A DNA stretch of 64,000 bases from Ctenosaura bakeri. Taxonomy: Eukaryota; Chordata; Lepidosauria; Squamata; Iguanidae. The notes beneath the pieces are model-generated. The model ran no database searches. It worked only from the letters and a program-made list of their open reading frames with translations, and was not told the DNA's origin. The translations under genes were made by a program, and so were the position numbers. The stretch covers positions 496,001-560,000 of the forward strand of contig CAOLHI010000622.1 of NCBI GenBank assembly GCA_948474755.1. The letters are read 5' to 3'. Shown here piece after piece: positions 45,121-57,782 of the stretch; position 1 is the stretch's first letter, and each line of letters starts with the position of its first letter.

Positions 45121-45885
45121 GCCAATGTAATTCTATGCTGAATCAACAGGACTATAATGTCCAGAGCGTGGAAAGTAGTTCTGCCACTTTATTCTGCTTT
45201 GGTCAGACCTCACCTTGAATACTGTGTCCAGTTTTAAAAGGATACCTGCAAACTGGAAAATGCCCAGAGGAGGGCAATAGAGATTATCAAAGGACTGGAA
45301 GCCAAGCCTTGTGAGGAATGACAAAGAGAGAACTGGGTATGTTTAGCCTAGAAAAGACTAAGAGGTGACCTGATAGCCATCTTAAAATGTCTGAGACGTC
45401 CTCGTGTAGAAGATGGAGCAAACTTGTTTTCTGCTGCCCCAGAGATTAGGGCCATTTCTGCACAACATTCTTATAGCGCGATGATTCCGCTTTCAACCTC
45501 CTATGGAATCCTGGGGTTTGCAGTTTTGGGAGGGGCCGGCCAGCCCCTCCCGAAACTGCAAACCCCAGGATTCCATAGAAGGTTGAAAGTGGAATCATCA
45601 CACTATAAGAGTGTCATGCAGAAATGTTCTAGAAGGCAAACCAAGGTATTCATATTACAAGGAAAAAAAAGATTCCACCTAAACATTAGGAAGAACTTCA
45701 TTACTGTAAATCCCATTCAACAATGGAATGGACTTCCTCAGTGGTGATGTTTCTCCATCTTTGGAGATCTTTAACCAGAGGTTGGATGATCATCTTTTAG
45801 GAGTGCTTTAGTTACGTGTTCCTGCATAGAGGTTTTGGACTTGGTGGCCCTTGTGGTTCTTTCCAGTTCTAATATTCTACAATTG
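45121..45885 (+). mobile_element. CR1 LINE 3' fragment, interrupted by a MITE
   Basis: TATTCTGCTTTGGTCAGACC-TCACCTTGAATACTGTGTCC through CTAAACATTAGGAAGAACTT-C and the ATATTCTAC tail. A family 1 MITE sits at 45448-45635. Confidence 0.85.
45448..45635. mobile_element. Palindromic MITE family 1, compact hairpin, inside CR1
   Basis: CATTTCTGCACAACATTCTT...GGGGCCGGCCAGCCCC...GAGTGTCATGCAGAAATG. Closest to the copy at 12150-12335. Confidence 0.85.
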
Positions 45886-48800
45886 GAGGGGAGTTCTGGC
45901 TACCCAAAACATCGCTTGCGACCAGTGCCAATCTCACCACTGCTACATAGTGAAGTCTGGGACCTGGTGAAATTGTCCCCAGAACCCTTGGGGCACACCA
46001 ATTCCAGCCTGACTCCCATTTTAATTCGTAGCCAAGACTACTAACTGCATGCAGCAATGGATTTTCTAAGTCTCTCATTATGAGGAATGTGGAAAGTAGA
46101 AATATTTCCTTCAACTGTGAGTCCTGGTACTAGGAGAGAAATGAAAAGGTGCGTCTTTTCTATCCGCTGTCTCCTCTGTCATTCTCTTTGCCACCCATCA
46201 CCTCAGTTGCCTCTGTTACCATTTAGCCTGACCTGGACCACACAGCTCTTTCTTGAATCGGCAACTTCACCGCACAATGGGGAGATCCTCTGAGAATTCC
46301 CTCGACCTGTTGCTGTGGCACTGCTGAACTCAGGCTGTCAGAGTGGCGCATTCTACATTCCCATGGCAACCAAGAAAAAGAGAGGCCTTGTTCCTTGATG
46401 GAATGGCATCTCTTCCGCGAAGCACAGGGCAACCCTACTAAGATAACTCAGAGACAGGCCGAGGCCACGGATTATGTTCGTTCGAAAGATATCCATTATC
46501 TATGACAGAGGTGGGAACCATCCAGCCCTTTGGATATTGTCATCTCCTAGCATCCCTTGGCATCGGTGATCCTGGCCAGGGTGCATCAGAGTTTGGTCCA
46601 ACAACATCTGAAATTTGGCAGTATCCCCCTGCCCCCCCACCCATACCATGGTCTATGGCCTGAAATGGCTGGATCGACCTCTCTCTCAGCTGCTAAAAAA
46701 GGAGTTTCTTTGTCACAAGCTTTGTTAATGGAAGCATGCCTTTAGTAGCTTTGCCTTTGACCTAAAACTTTAGACCCTGAAAAGCTAGTCTGACCTGTTT
46801 CCAAGAAGAGGAAGGGAACATGAAGCTAATCATTGCTTGGTGTGTTATTTTCCCCCCCTCTAATCGGATTGCTATATGACCAGTATCCATGCAGGCTGGA
46901 CTATTCTGAGATCTGGAGTCAATAAACTTTAGGGCTAAGATCCTTTGTCGTTAGGCATAGCTATAATGACAGAGCATCATCATTGTATGTCCATCTGAGG
47001 ATGCCACTCCAAAAAAACAACCTTTGCAGCTAGATAGCGTCCTAGCCAATGGGTTTCTGAGATGGGGATGGTGGGAAATGATGTCTACAGCTCTCTACCT
47101 GTCAAGAGGTATGTTGGGACAGATAGTTGGAGAGATTTCATGGGATCCTACCACAGTACCTCAGAACCTCTTCTGTTGGCATTTTCTTTATATGTCTCGG
47201 TTGCCTGGCTAAAAAGTAGTTTTTTGGAGTCACATTTGGTCATTAACAACTGTAAATATGAATCCCAAAAGTTACGACGTCATAAGTTTAGCTCATGATT
47301 TCATAAAAACTGAACAGGACACCAGCCAACGTTTCCAAGCTGAAGAGAGTGAGGACAAGAAGGGAAAGATTTGCTCCATAGCCTACAGGAAGGATTGGCA
47401 AATATAGAAGCCAGGCAATTTTGTTGTTGCTGTTTTTTTGTCCCTGGGACCCTCCAGGAATCACACTGACTGCAACACACACACCCAAAGTTACCAGAAA
47501 TCTGTTTCTGCTTTTGAGAAACAGAGATGCAGGTGTGAATTGTTGCTCCTGGAGGCTTCCAAAAGAAGTAATTCATCTTCCTTGGGGAGGTAGAAAATGG
47601 ACCATTCAGGGACCCTGAGTGACCAAGGGTCACCAAAACAGCCTTGGGGCCACATAGGGTGGACTTTGCTCACCCCAGTCTCCCCATGCGCCAGTGCTTG
47701 AGCAAACTGGTAAGCCCCTTTCACTGTGTCTTAAATGGAAGGGCTTTTTCTGGTTCTAGAGTCTTATATTTTTGGACACATTTGCCATATCAAATGACCA
47801 AAAATTCCAGCAATATTAAAACTCTCCGAATCTGACATCGACGCACAACTCAACCCTGGAGTAGGTGAACCATTGCAATTTATTTTTGGACAAAGTCATT
47901 CTGCTAATTGTGCATTTGAAATGAAGTGCAATTAGGGATGGCGAGAGAACGAGACAGCGACGAGGAAGAAATTATTTCTTGGCCACAGGACAGATTAATG
48001 CCAGAGATCTTTCATTATCTCCTGCCTGTGAGAGCTTGGGAGATAATTATGGAGGGGGGAAAGAACGTACCTTCCTTTATGTGTTTTTAATGTGGAACAG
48101 ATCACAGCAACATTAGTTTCTCTGCTTTTTTTTCACATTTCTCTTGAGAAGGCCATTAAAATAGTAGCAAACTACATGAGTTGCGGTGATCCAACTGTTT
48201 CTGAACTGACCTCTTGTATCTTATCTAAAATAGGCTTCCACCAAGTCATGCTCGTGAAAGCTGGGGAGTCATTTCTCATTTCTCACCTGGAGGATGGAGA
48301 TGAGTTAGATAAAGGCGTCTAGCTTCCAATGATGATAGCCCACTCCCTTGAATCAGTGGACCCCCCAGTTCAGCTGGATTTGAGGGATGCTGGGGAGATA
48401 TCACCATCATTTATGGAACGGCATTAAGACAAGGAACAATGGCAGAAGAGCCGACACCATTTAAATAACAGGTGCTGAGTAATCAAGTATCTAATGCCTC
48501 CAAGCCAGGCAACTATAAATTCCTCATTAGCTTCCAGGAGTTTTTGCTATCCTTATATTGGCTGTGGGATTTGTAGTTGCCCGAGTGTGAGATGTCAAGT
48601 ACTGGATGAGTTACTGCTTTTCCTTGCTTTCTGTTTGTGGGTTTGTTTGGACTCTTGGCCTCCTAACTGGCTTACAAAGTACATCCTTTTGTCTTTCCCT
48701 TGTGGCATCAGTTACCATGACTGCTGGATTCTGGAATGGCTGAGATCTCTACGGGCATAGGGGTGCACACGTTGCATCCATTGACTACGATGGGATGCAA

Positions 48801-49111
48801 CATTCGTGTTTTTTGTTTTACATGAGGGTTTCTAGAATGGAACCCCCACATATTCGGAGGGCGCACTGTATACTTTCTGAAAACTTTTTGTTTTCCAGCT
48901 TCCTGGGTTCTCTTGGTTACACATTTCTGTTATATGCCCTGCTGTCTCTGGAGAGCATCCAAGAAACCAAGCCAACCCAGCTAGTAAAACTCTCCAAAAC
49001 TTCACATTTTGGAGAGTGGATCCCTAATACTCTCATCAAGTGCAACCACCACCCATCTCCAAGCAGACTGTGAGACACCCATTGGAGTAAATACCCGGTT
49101 TAGAAAGGCTC
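45886..49111. other. Gene-free interval
   Basis: No gene recognised. It includes a family 3 palindromic trace (46535-46612). An AT-rich, TAAT-motif-rich stretch at 47880-48060 shows no repeat signature and could be conserved non-coding DNA. Confidence 0.5.
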
Positions 49112-49470
49112 CTGGTGGCTACAGCGTCACTGGGATGGGAGCAGAGAATATACTACGGGGCCATTTCTATACTACACTGTTATTTTGCTATAATTCCATT
49201 TTCAACATCCTGTGGGATCCTGGGATTTGTAGTTTACTGAGGCCAAAATGCTCTCTGGCTGAGGATTTTAAATCTTCCTCCCTAAACGGCAAACCCCAGC
49301 ATTCCAGAGGATGTTGAAAATGGAGTAATAGCACTATAACACTGTAGTGTGGAAATGGCCTGGGTTTCAGTCTGATCTTGGACTGAAACTTTTTTCTTAG
49401 CTAGGTTCAGCACATTGGAGAGCTTCTTCAAAGTTCAGACTCAACCCTGGAGCAAACATACTGCCCCGGT
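49112..49470. mobile_element. Family 2 element split by a family 1 MITE
   Basis: The right arm at 49366-49470 (TTCAGCACATTGGAGAGCTT, AAAGTTCAGACTCAACCCTG) is clear. The left arm (49112-49154) is weaker. A full-length family 1 MITE sits between them. Confidence 0.5.
49155..49365. mobile_element. Palindromic MITE family 1, full length
   Basis: GGGGCCATTTCTATACTACAC and CACTGTAGTGTGGAAATGGCC ends, with the GAGGCCAAAATGCTCTCTGG centre. Confidence 0.85.
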
Positions 49471-49957
49471 GACTTCTGAGTTGCTGAAGAGTGATATTAA
49501 GTGAGGTTTACTGTGAAAAGGAGAATCCTGAGGATAAAAGGCATACTAAAGAAATGGGTAGGATGAAACAGAGCAAAGGGAGAGAGAGAGCTCCACATCA
49601 CTGAACCTCATCCAATTAAGGCTTCCTTTGGCAAATCTCAACTGGATTGTTCTTGTTTGACACTTGACAGCTGAGATTTTCTACCTAAAATCCTCCCAGG
49701 AAATTAAATAGGCTTGCAGGGTGGAAAATGTGAGAGAAAAAACCCCCATAGATTTCTGTATCTTTGAAAGCTTTCCTCCCATCCATTTATTTTTCTGCCT
49801 ATTATATTTCCCTGTTCTCAGTTTTCACCCAAATTCTATCCCCCTCAAATCCCAGAAGCTCTTTTTAAAAAATGAAGAAGCCTTCCGCCCCTTCTCCCCT
49901 TGCTATCCCAGCTTTGCTTCCTTCAGGCTAGTCGCTTAGCTTGGAAATGTTCCTCTC

Positions 49958-50025
49958 TTTAGACTACAACACCCAGCAGCCATGCTGGGTGGGGGTTCTG
50001 GGAGCTGGAGTCCAGGCAAACCACT
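49958..50025. mobile_element. Family 3 palindromic remnant
   Basis: AGACTACAACACCCAGCAGC-CATGCTGGGTGGGGGTTCTG-GGAGCTGGAGTCCAGG is self-complementary. Confidence 0.6.
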
Positions 50026-50108
50026 TTTCTTAGCTCTGGTTCAACCACAGTGACACCAAAAGCCCAATTGTATTTTGAATGTTTTCCCCAAAAGGATAAA
50101 AGTTTGCT

Positions 50109-50298
50109 TTGTTGTGGCTCTGTGCCTTCGGTCTGACTTATGACAACCCAATCATAAGGTTTTCTTGGCAAGATTTATTCAGATGCAGTTTGCCATTGCC
50201 TTCCTCTCAAAGTAGCCCATAATCTCTTGTATTCAGAGATCCGGTAGGGTTTAGTGGTTTGAACATTGGACCATGATCCTGGAAACCAGACACGGACT
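50109..50298. mobile_element. Two SINE fragments in opposite orientation
   Basis: A minus-strand body/tail piece at 50109-50215 (TAAGGTTTTCTTGGCAAGAT) is followed by a plus-strand head piece at 50243-50298 (GTAGGGTTTAGTGGTTTGAA). Confidence 0.65.
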
Positions 50299-51604
50299 AG
50301 TGTTAGCTAAATATGCTTATTCAGGGGGCTTCAAAGGCCCTGGCAGCACTTGCTGAAAGGAGCAGACCTAGCTTTTTGATTGCTGATGGCTAGCAGCAGG
50401 TGAAAGCCCTACCTCTTTGGCTGAGGACTAGAGGCCCTTCCAGACATTTGGGACTTCCAACTTGCACCATCAAGGCTCTGTGGTCAAGAATGCTAGGATC
50501 TGCAATCCAAAACATTTACAAGACAGCACACTGGGGAAGGCTGGACTATAGCGAAGATTGTTTCTCACTTTGTGTCCATTTTGTCAAGTGAATCCTGGTG
50601 CCCTTTCTTGGACATCTTGGCTAGGAATCCAAGACATCTGGAGGGTCCCAGTTGGGGAAAAGTTGGTCAACTCTGCAAGGAATCATGATTACAATTGCTT
50701 GTGCCCGTGCAGTTTTGCTCGTGCTCACGGGTGCAAGGAATCATGAGGTCTACAGACTTGAAAATGTAGCTCTGAGAACAAGAAGGAAGAGGGCATCCTC
50801 AGGGAATGTCAGAAGGTGGGGGGTAGGGAGAAGGGTTGTATTCTTGACTGGGACTGAATCTTTCCGACAAGGTCTGAGGGATTGCTTCTGTTAGACAAAT
50901 TCTGTGACTCTGCCAAAGGCCACGGAATTGGACTGGAAAGGGATGGTTACGTAACCGCTGTCTTTTGCTTGCATCCAAAATCTGAACAAAATAAGCCTTT
51001 TGTTTCTTCCAGCACAATCAAACAGATTTGAGCCCTGCAAATCTTCATTTGCTATGTCATCATAGTTTCCCTAATTCGAACTAATAATGGCGAGGCTGGA
51101 CAGGAGGAGAAGACACTTGTCAGATCATGGGCAATGTTTGACAGTCTAGACAAGACTGGAAATCGTAATTAATGTGTCTCCTCCCATCCAAAGGCCAGAG
51201 TGGTGTGTGTGTTCAAATAGTTGCTATTCACCAGGAACAATCTCAATTTCTCAGTCCCATGTTTGATAAATGACTGCTCTTTTGGGAGATGTCTTCTGGG
51301 ATTTCGTTACTAGGATCATCTGGAACAGTTCCATCTTAAAACACTGTCCCCAAATCTCACAAAGTTACACACCTGTGAGAGCAGGGGTTGTATTTTATGT
51401 TCAGGAATTTGGAAAAGCTCTTTTTCTTGGGAGACATGGTTGCAAATTCTTCTGTTTTGGTGGGCTCAGCTCTGGCCAAGAAGAAAGGACTCCATGCAAC
51501 ACTCCATATGAGCTGATAGGACAGTAGCTTGCTACAATTTTCAAGGCTTACTTGATGCATTGCTTCAACTTGCAAAGACCCTCCAAAGTGTCTGTATACT
51601 TACT

Positions 51605-51815
51605 AAGACCATTCCCGCCCTACCCTGTTAGAGTGCTATTATTCCACTTTCCACTTCCTGTGGAACTCTGGGCTTTGTAGTTTCCTGAGGCCAAAGAGCT
51701 CTCTGGCTGGGAATTCTAAATGCCTCTCCCTAAACTGCAAACTCCAGGATTCCAAAGGATGTTGAAAGTGAAATAATAGCACTATAACAGTGTAGTGCAG
51801 AAATGGCCTTAGTTT
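51605..51815. mobile_element. Palindromic MITE family 1, full length
   Basis: ACCATTCCCGCCCTACCCTG...GGCCAAAGAGCTCTCTGGCT...CACTATAACAGTGTAGTGCAG, ending AAATGGCC. Confidence 0.85.
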
Positions 51816-52064
51816 TCTCCTTCCCTCCTGGTCCTTGTGATGCCAGGGCTCACCCTCCACTCTGGATCGAAGCAAATAGGCTAGATTAAATGTTCCTTAT
51901 CCCATCTCCCCAATCAAGTGAGGAGTAATCTGCTCAGCTCACCTTGATCTCGGAACAGACTCTTTACCATGATTTCTCAGTCTTGAAACAGGAAACCACG
52001 GTCCCTTTATTTCTCTCTGTGTGAAAGAGCATGGTTGAATATCAAGTTGTCAGCAACTGTGGTT

Positions 52065-52440
52065 GGTACTTAGAATCACGGAAGGGGCCTCATAAGCTAT
52101 TGAGTCCAACCCCACACAAGAACTATTTGCAGGAAATCCAGCTAAAGCATCCCCTGTGCATAGCTGTCCAGCTTCCTTTGAAGGCATCCAGAAAAAGAGA
52201 TTCCACCATCTCTCTAAACTGGTTCCATTGGTGAAGTACTCTCAGAGTTAAGAAGTTCCTTCTGATGGTCTATTGCATTACCATCCAGCAGCTTAAAACC
52301 ATGAGACCTGGTCCTACTCTCTGCGGCCGCAGCAAACAAACCTGAACCCTCCCCTTTATGACAGCCCTTGAGATATTTAAAGACAGCTCTCATATCATCC
52401 TTGGCTTTTCTCGTCATCAGGCTGAACTTCAACGATAAGG
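52065..52440 (-). mobile_element. CR1 LINE 3' fragment, diverged subfamily
   Basis: The - strand reads KAKDDMRAVFKYLKGCHKGE, GLFAAAAESRTRSHGFKLLD. Truncated at both ends. Confidence 0.8.
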
Positions 52441-52814
52441 CTTAATAACATCGCCAAGATCCCAAATCTCAGGTCTTGGCTGAAAACCTTGAAACATGGG
52501 GCAATCTTGCAATGGCAAACCTATTTCTAGCAGAGGAATTAACTTCAGATTAAGATCACTGAAGGACGTGAAAAAGAGAGATAAACCTGGCATTCATTTT
52601 TCAGTGTTGCAATGAAGAAGTTTTCTCCTCGTGGGCTGTCAAACGATTACAGCAAATTCTGGACAAATCCATTTTGAGCTGTCTCTGGCATGCTGAAAAA
52701 TACTGTTAATGACAAATTGGATCCACTTCAAGATCAGTATAATATCATTGCTTTTCATTTTGTTGATTACACTTACTTTCGGTGCAGTTCTAACACTTTT
52801 TCTCACACTATACA

Positions 52815-53052
52815 CGTAGCTGCAGGAAAGGAAATTCCACCTGAACCTCAGGAAGAACTTCCTGATGGTCAGGGCTGTCCAGCAGTGGAATCTGCTGCCT
52901 GGGAATGTAGTGGAGTCCCCTTCTTTGGAGGTTTTTAAGCAGAGGCTGGATGGCCATCTGTCAGGAGTGCTTTGAGGGTGTTCCTGCATGGCAGGGGGTT
53001 GGACTGGATGGCCTCTGGGGTCTCTTCCAACTCTACATTTCTATGATTCGAT
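52815..53052 (+). mobile_element. CR1 LINE 3' end
   Basis: AGCTGCAGGAAAGGAAATTC-CACCTGAACCTCAGGAAGAA through CAACTCTACATTTCTATGAT-TCGATGA. Confidence 0.85.
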
Positions 53053-54394
53053 GAAACAAAGTCAGTGTGTTCCTGAGCATTACTTCTGGAACAGAAAATT
53101 TGGTACGAGGCAGAAATAACATGGGAAAAGCACTGGGAAAGGTCCCAATCACACAAAAAAGAAGAGCCACACAATACGTTTTAGCAAACTTTTGATTCAA
53201 AACTGCCAATATGCATATGCGAAATGAAACAACAAGATCAAGCAAGCCTTGCATATGCAAACTAATACATTTTGAACCTTCTAGAGACCAACTGGAAGCT
53301 TCTTCCAAAATGCATTTTTCTTTCACAAGCTTCCACCATTTTTAACGATTTCCATTTTGGTGACCAAATTGATAGATCCGTGCGGTTTTTTTACAGTCAG
53401 CCTTCCACATTTGTGGATTGACTTTCATAGATTTGCTTATTTGAGAGTTTCTTCAGTTCCTTCTGTGGACCTGTTCGATAAACAACCGCTTTGTTTATGT
53501 CCACTGTAGATCTTTTTTTAAAAGTTACATTCTAATTGAACAGTGATAAATTTTCCCACTATAATGAAAAAAGGGTTATAGTTTAAAATCAGAGAGATGA
53601 ATGTGTATTAGCCCAAGGGGACACACTGAATTAAAGCTGATTTTTTTTCACAGCTAATGGGCCATCAGGATGTTCACACCTGCAGAAGCAAGAAAGGGAA
53701 GAATTTGTAAGCTACATTTCCCTAAAATTCCTGTAAAACTTTTACTCCCCTGGATCTGATTGCTGTGCTTCATTTGGGCTGCAATTAATTGCTTTACGGG
53801 GCAATCGATTTGACTCAGGCTCCTCTGAGTTTCAGAGAAGATGAAGCTCTGAGTAAAGAGATGTGATGTGATAAAAAGGAATGGTTTCTAGCCGTACGTC
53901 CTCATGACTAACCCTCTGGGTGTGTTTTCACATTGCTTTGGTATTTCTCTGTTTTCATTCTGCCAACTGCTTTTTCTGTTGCAATGTTTTCATGTGGTGC
54001 CTTTTTGTTTGTTTGTTTGCTTTGTCAGTTGTTCAGGGTAGAATCTAAATCAGCAACAGAGAAATGTAAGCCTTGGCCAGTGTCTGGATTCTGGGAGCTG
54101 TAGTCCAAAAATGTGACATACACTCCCCAAGCCCTGATGATATGCCTGTAGAAGTTTCTGCAGGTGCACAAATCTTACTGACAGGTCACAATTTGAGACA
54201 CGTTAGAGGGCAGAGTGAGCTTAGCCTTGACCCACCTTTCTTATGCATCCCTAAAATGTGCCCCTGCCCAAATGCAACTCCCAACCTACAGTTCCAGTCC
54301 GGATGAAGCATTTTTGTCTCCTTTGTTTTCAACGGAAAAGCCATTTTTAGAAAGTTGGCGCATAATCCAAGATGCAACAGAGAAGATCTTTCAT
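53053..54394. other. Gene-free interval
   Basis: No gene or clear repeat. An AATTAATTGC-rich stretch at 53750-53870 is a possible conserved non-coding element. Confidence 0.45.
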
Positions 54395-54505
54395 GGCACA
54401 TTCCAAAGTGCTGAACCCTATTCCTAAAGGGAGTTCAGCACCTTGGAGAGCTCCTTTAATGCTAGTGAAAGCCTGCAATAGATTCACCATCCCACTGCTG
54501 GAGAT
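54395..54505. mobile_element. Palindromic element, family 2
   Basis: CATTCCAAAGTGCTGAACCC and GGGAGTTCAGCACCTTGGAG-AGCTCCTTTAA, then GATTCACCATCCCACTGC. Confidence 0.65.
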
Positions 54506-55289
54506 GCCAGCTTCCAGTGGAAGAAGTGGATCATCTTCCACACAAACCCCAGTCCTGAATACAACACTCACACTTGCTCTGCTCATCAGGATGTAGACAG
54601 ACCTTCCATGCATCCAAGGTCAGAATATGATCAGCAAAGAGAATGAATTCAAATAGCCTACACACCCCAAATTTCCCTCCCTTCTACTCTCTTTAGATCA
54701 GGGTGAGAAAAGTCTGACCCTCCAGGTGTTGCTGAAGAGCTTGTCTATGCTGGTTAGGGCTGTTGTAAAGTGCAATCCAACATCTGGATCAGGGCCGGTC
54801 CAACTATCTGGACAGAATGAGCTCTGCCCATCCAACTCCTCCACCCATGATAAAGAATCCTAAGCAAAGAAAGCAGACATGTCAGCGTCATTTAGCAACA
54901 TCTACCACCTGGAAAGCAAGCAAATGGGTCATCTGGTCACTGTCTCCTCCAATCTGGTGAGATGGGTTTTGTTTCTGCTTAAATCATAATAATCATTTCC
55001 AAAATTGCATATATAGTGATATGTGGATTATCACCAGCAGTTAAATGTTAAGAGTTTTCGGCTCTCTTCGGGGAAGCATAAATGTCCACCCACCCTAATT
55101 GCAAATTGTCATCCCTTGTTCTCACTTCCATATTCAATTCACTTTTAAAATTAAGTACAGTACAAGAACATCACCAATGTTTTAAACTTTGTATCTTATT
55201 GCCAGAATGATCCCTCCATTCTGCCTTCCCACCTACTCACTTCATCATCATAGGTGCCCGCCCCCTGTCCACATAAGCCATTAAAAACC

Positions 55290-55690
55290 TAGAAAGATTC
55301 TGCATAAAAGTAGAGAACTTATTTGCAGGCTGGGAAGATTTTGCATGGAACTGGAGCTCTAATTTGCAGACCAGGAAAAAGTCTGCATTGAATGGGAGCT
55401 CCGGTTTGCAGACTGGGATGGGTTCATGTAGAATGAGAGTTCTAGTTCACAGAACAGGAAGGGTTTGCATGGAACACAAGTTGTGGTTTGCATACTAGGA
55501 CAAGTTATGCATAGAACAGGTTTGACCATGAAGGGTTTGAATAGATTGAGAGCTATGGTTTGCAGACTATCAAGGTTTTACATGAAACAGGGATTCTGGT
55601 TTGCAGACTGCAAAGGTTTAGCATGGAACAGGAACTCTGGTTTGCAGACCAGTAAGTTTTGCATGCCACTTGAGCTAATTGTACATCTGA
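55290..55690 (+). repeat. Degenerate 41-bp minisatellite, about nine units
   Basis: Units resemble GGTTTTGCATGGAACAGGAG followed by CTCTGGTTTGCAGACTGGG and repeat about every 41 bp, with one insertion-bearing unit near 55501-55569. Identity between units is only moderate. Confidence 0.85.
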
Positions 55691-56762
55691 CCTTAGCCCC
55701 TCATTTCCACAAGTACGTACAACCAATGGAAGCAAGTGTAACCCAAAGTTACACCATCGTGGTGCCCTAAGATTTCAGTTTGGATAACAAACATCACTGA
55801 TGTGGCTCACAGACACCAGAATCTTGGCTAAGAAGAGGAGACCCAGAAGATTCCAGGAAAGGGAAGAGATCTGAGCTATGTTGCTGGCAGTTCCCAAACT
55901 TGAAAGGCTATTTGTTCTTTTAAACATGATGCATCAGGAGAAGGAGAAAACCCAGCTGAAACCCTCAGGAAAGAAAGAGCTAAGCCACAAAAGACTGGCG
56001 GGATAATGAGCAGGGAAACCAAGATGGTTAAGGCATATTCCAGCTGTCAAGACAGTTCCTGTCATTAGAAAGCAGCCAATAATATCCACCTCAAGTGTCT
56101 GCATTTAACAGGAGAATTTTGTTATCCTTACGGAGGAACACTGGTACAGCATTTGAGGTCTCCTGATTTTCACATTCCTCTTAACAACCCGCTTTTACAC
56201 TGATGCAGAGAGGCTGAAGTCTTGCATCCAGACTGCAGAGAGTAGGTCTCTGAGCGTAGATATATACCTGCACATTCTGTACTCTGGATAATTTTTCTGT
56301 ACTGTACGTTTTTCTGGACTGTGGGATTTGCACAAATGTCACAAGTGAGTTACAATAGCTGCACAGAGTTTTTAAACATCAGACAAATAGGTGTCCCTGA
56401 CCAACCAGCCCATCCTTCTGATCTCTGTATGTGTGCCTGAATTCCTCATCCCCAATAGAAGCCTGTTGCCTTTCATTTATCAGTTGTCACTGGAACCTTC
56501 ACTTCCCAACCCTTCCCTTCCTCCCAGGGTCTAAATATAGAGCCTAAACTCCTTGGGGCCAGCATCTGCCTTTTTTGATTATACTCCTCTATAGCACTGT
56601 GGCACAGTGCACCCGGTTAGTGATACACAAACAACGAAGCACAAAGATCCAAATGCTGTTCGTCTCACCCAGCCACATGAGTAGAATATGAGCTACTAGC
56701 TAATAAAGTACATTCCCCATGTGCCAGGAATGAGCCATCCAAATGTTGCTGAGCTACAGGTT

Positions 56763-56845
56763 ATAGAATCAGAGAATCATGGAGTTGCAAAGGGTCCCCG
56801 TTGGCCATCAAACCCAACCTCTTGCTCAGTCCAGGATCTCTGGTT
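56763..56845 (-). mobile_element. CR1 LINE 3'-terminal fragment
   Basis: AGAATCAGAGAATCATGGAG-TTGCAAAGGGTCCCCG resembles the inverted CR1 tail. Confidence 0.65.
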
Positions 56846-56849
56846 GACA

Positions 56850-56985
56850 CAATGTTTCCCAGACTCTAGCTTCCATGGTTTTGGACTTCAGCTCCCAAAA
56901 TTACTGATCACTGGCCAAAGCAGCTGGGACTTCTGGGAGCTGAAGTCCAAAATACCTGAAGGACAAGAGTGTGGGAATCACTGAA
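56850..56985. mobile_element. Palindromic MITE (GGACTTCAGCTCCCA type)
   Basis: The left arm CAATGTTTCCCAGACTCTAG...TTTTGGACTTCAGCTCCCA and right arm TGGGAGCTGAAGTCCAAAA...GTGTGGGAATCACTG are inverted copies. Confidence 0.7.
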
Positions 56986-57258
56986 TTAAAGCATCTCTAG
57001 CAGGTTGCTGTCCACCCTTGATCCATAGGGAGAGAAGGGCTGTGGCTTCCTTGATTGTGTCTATCCATCTGTAATGTCATCTTTCTCTTTTCCCAGTGCC
57101 TTCTGTCTTACCTGCTTTCTGTCTTTTCCTACTGTCCACTGTCTCACCATGCCAGAGAACCTGCAAACGTCAGGCAAGGATTTTAAGTCCCCATCTTAGA
57201 TTCAAATATATTGTGTACTGTACATTGGAATCCATGGTAGGTTGAATCTGCCAGTCAT

Positions 57259-57287
57259 CTTTGTGTGTGTGTGTGTGTGTGTGTTAA
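57259..57287 (+). repeat. (GT)n microsatellite
   Basis: About eleven uninterrupted GT units. Confidence 0.9.
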
Positions 57288-57782
57288 ATATGGTTTGCAG
57301 GATAGAACTATTCATGTTTTTCCCACTTTCGCAGGGGTCCTCCTCCCCAAACACCCACAAAAGTCAAGGGATTACTGTACTATTGTGTTTTCGGTCAGGA
57401 GGGTGTCAACGATTGCCTGGAGCATGGAGGAGGGAAACAATATTTACATAAGTAATTGCACATGTGTTCATTGGACAACCTTTAAAACGATCAACTTTTC
57501 ACAATTATTTGCATCTCCTAGACTTCCATAAAGAAAGAAGTCACTTAACACATTAACAAAAGGATTAACATAAACACAAACACGCTCATTAATTCTTTTC
57601 CAAGACAGGGTTACGCACAGAAAAAAAAGAACCAATATTTCAAATAATCAGAAGTAACGGGTGTGTTGGTTACGGCAGTGTGACCCTTGGGAGGGGCACA
57701 GGAGTGAAAAATGCCCATGCCCCTTCTGCAGTTGTGCACCCCCAGTTCTAGATAGATGAACTTCTCCAGAGCTGTAACTAAA

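Noticed and set aside
55290..55690. CRISPR-like array
   Set aside because: Repeat units are contiguous and diverged, with no unique spacers between identical repeats. It is a minisatellite in a vertebrate genome.
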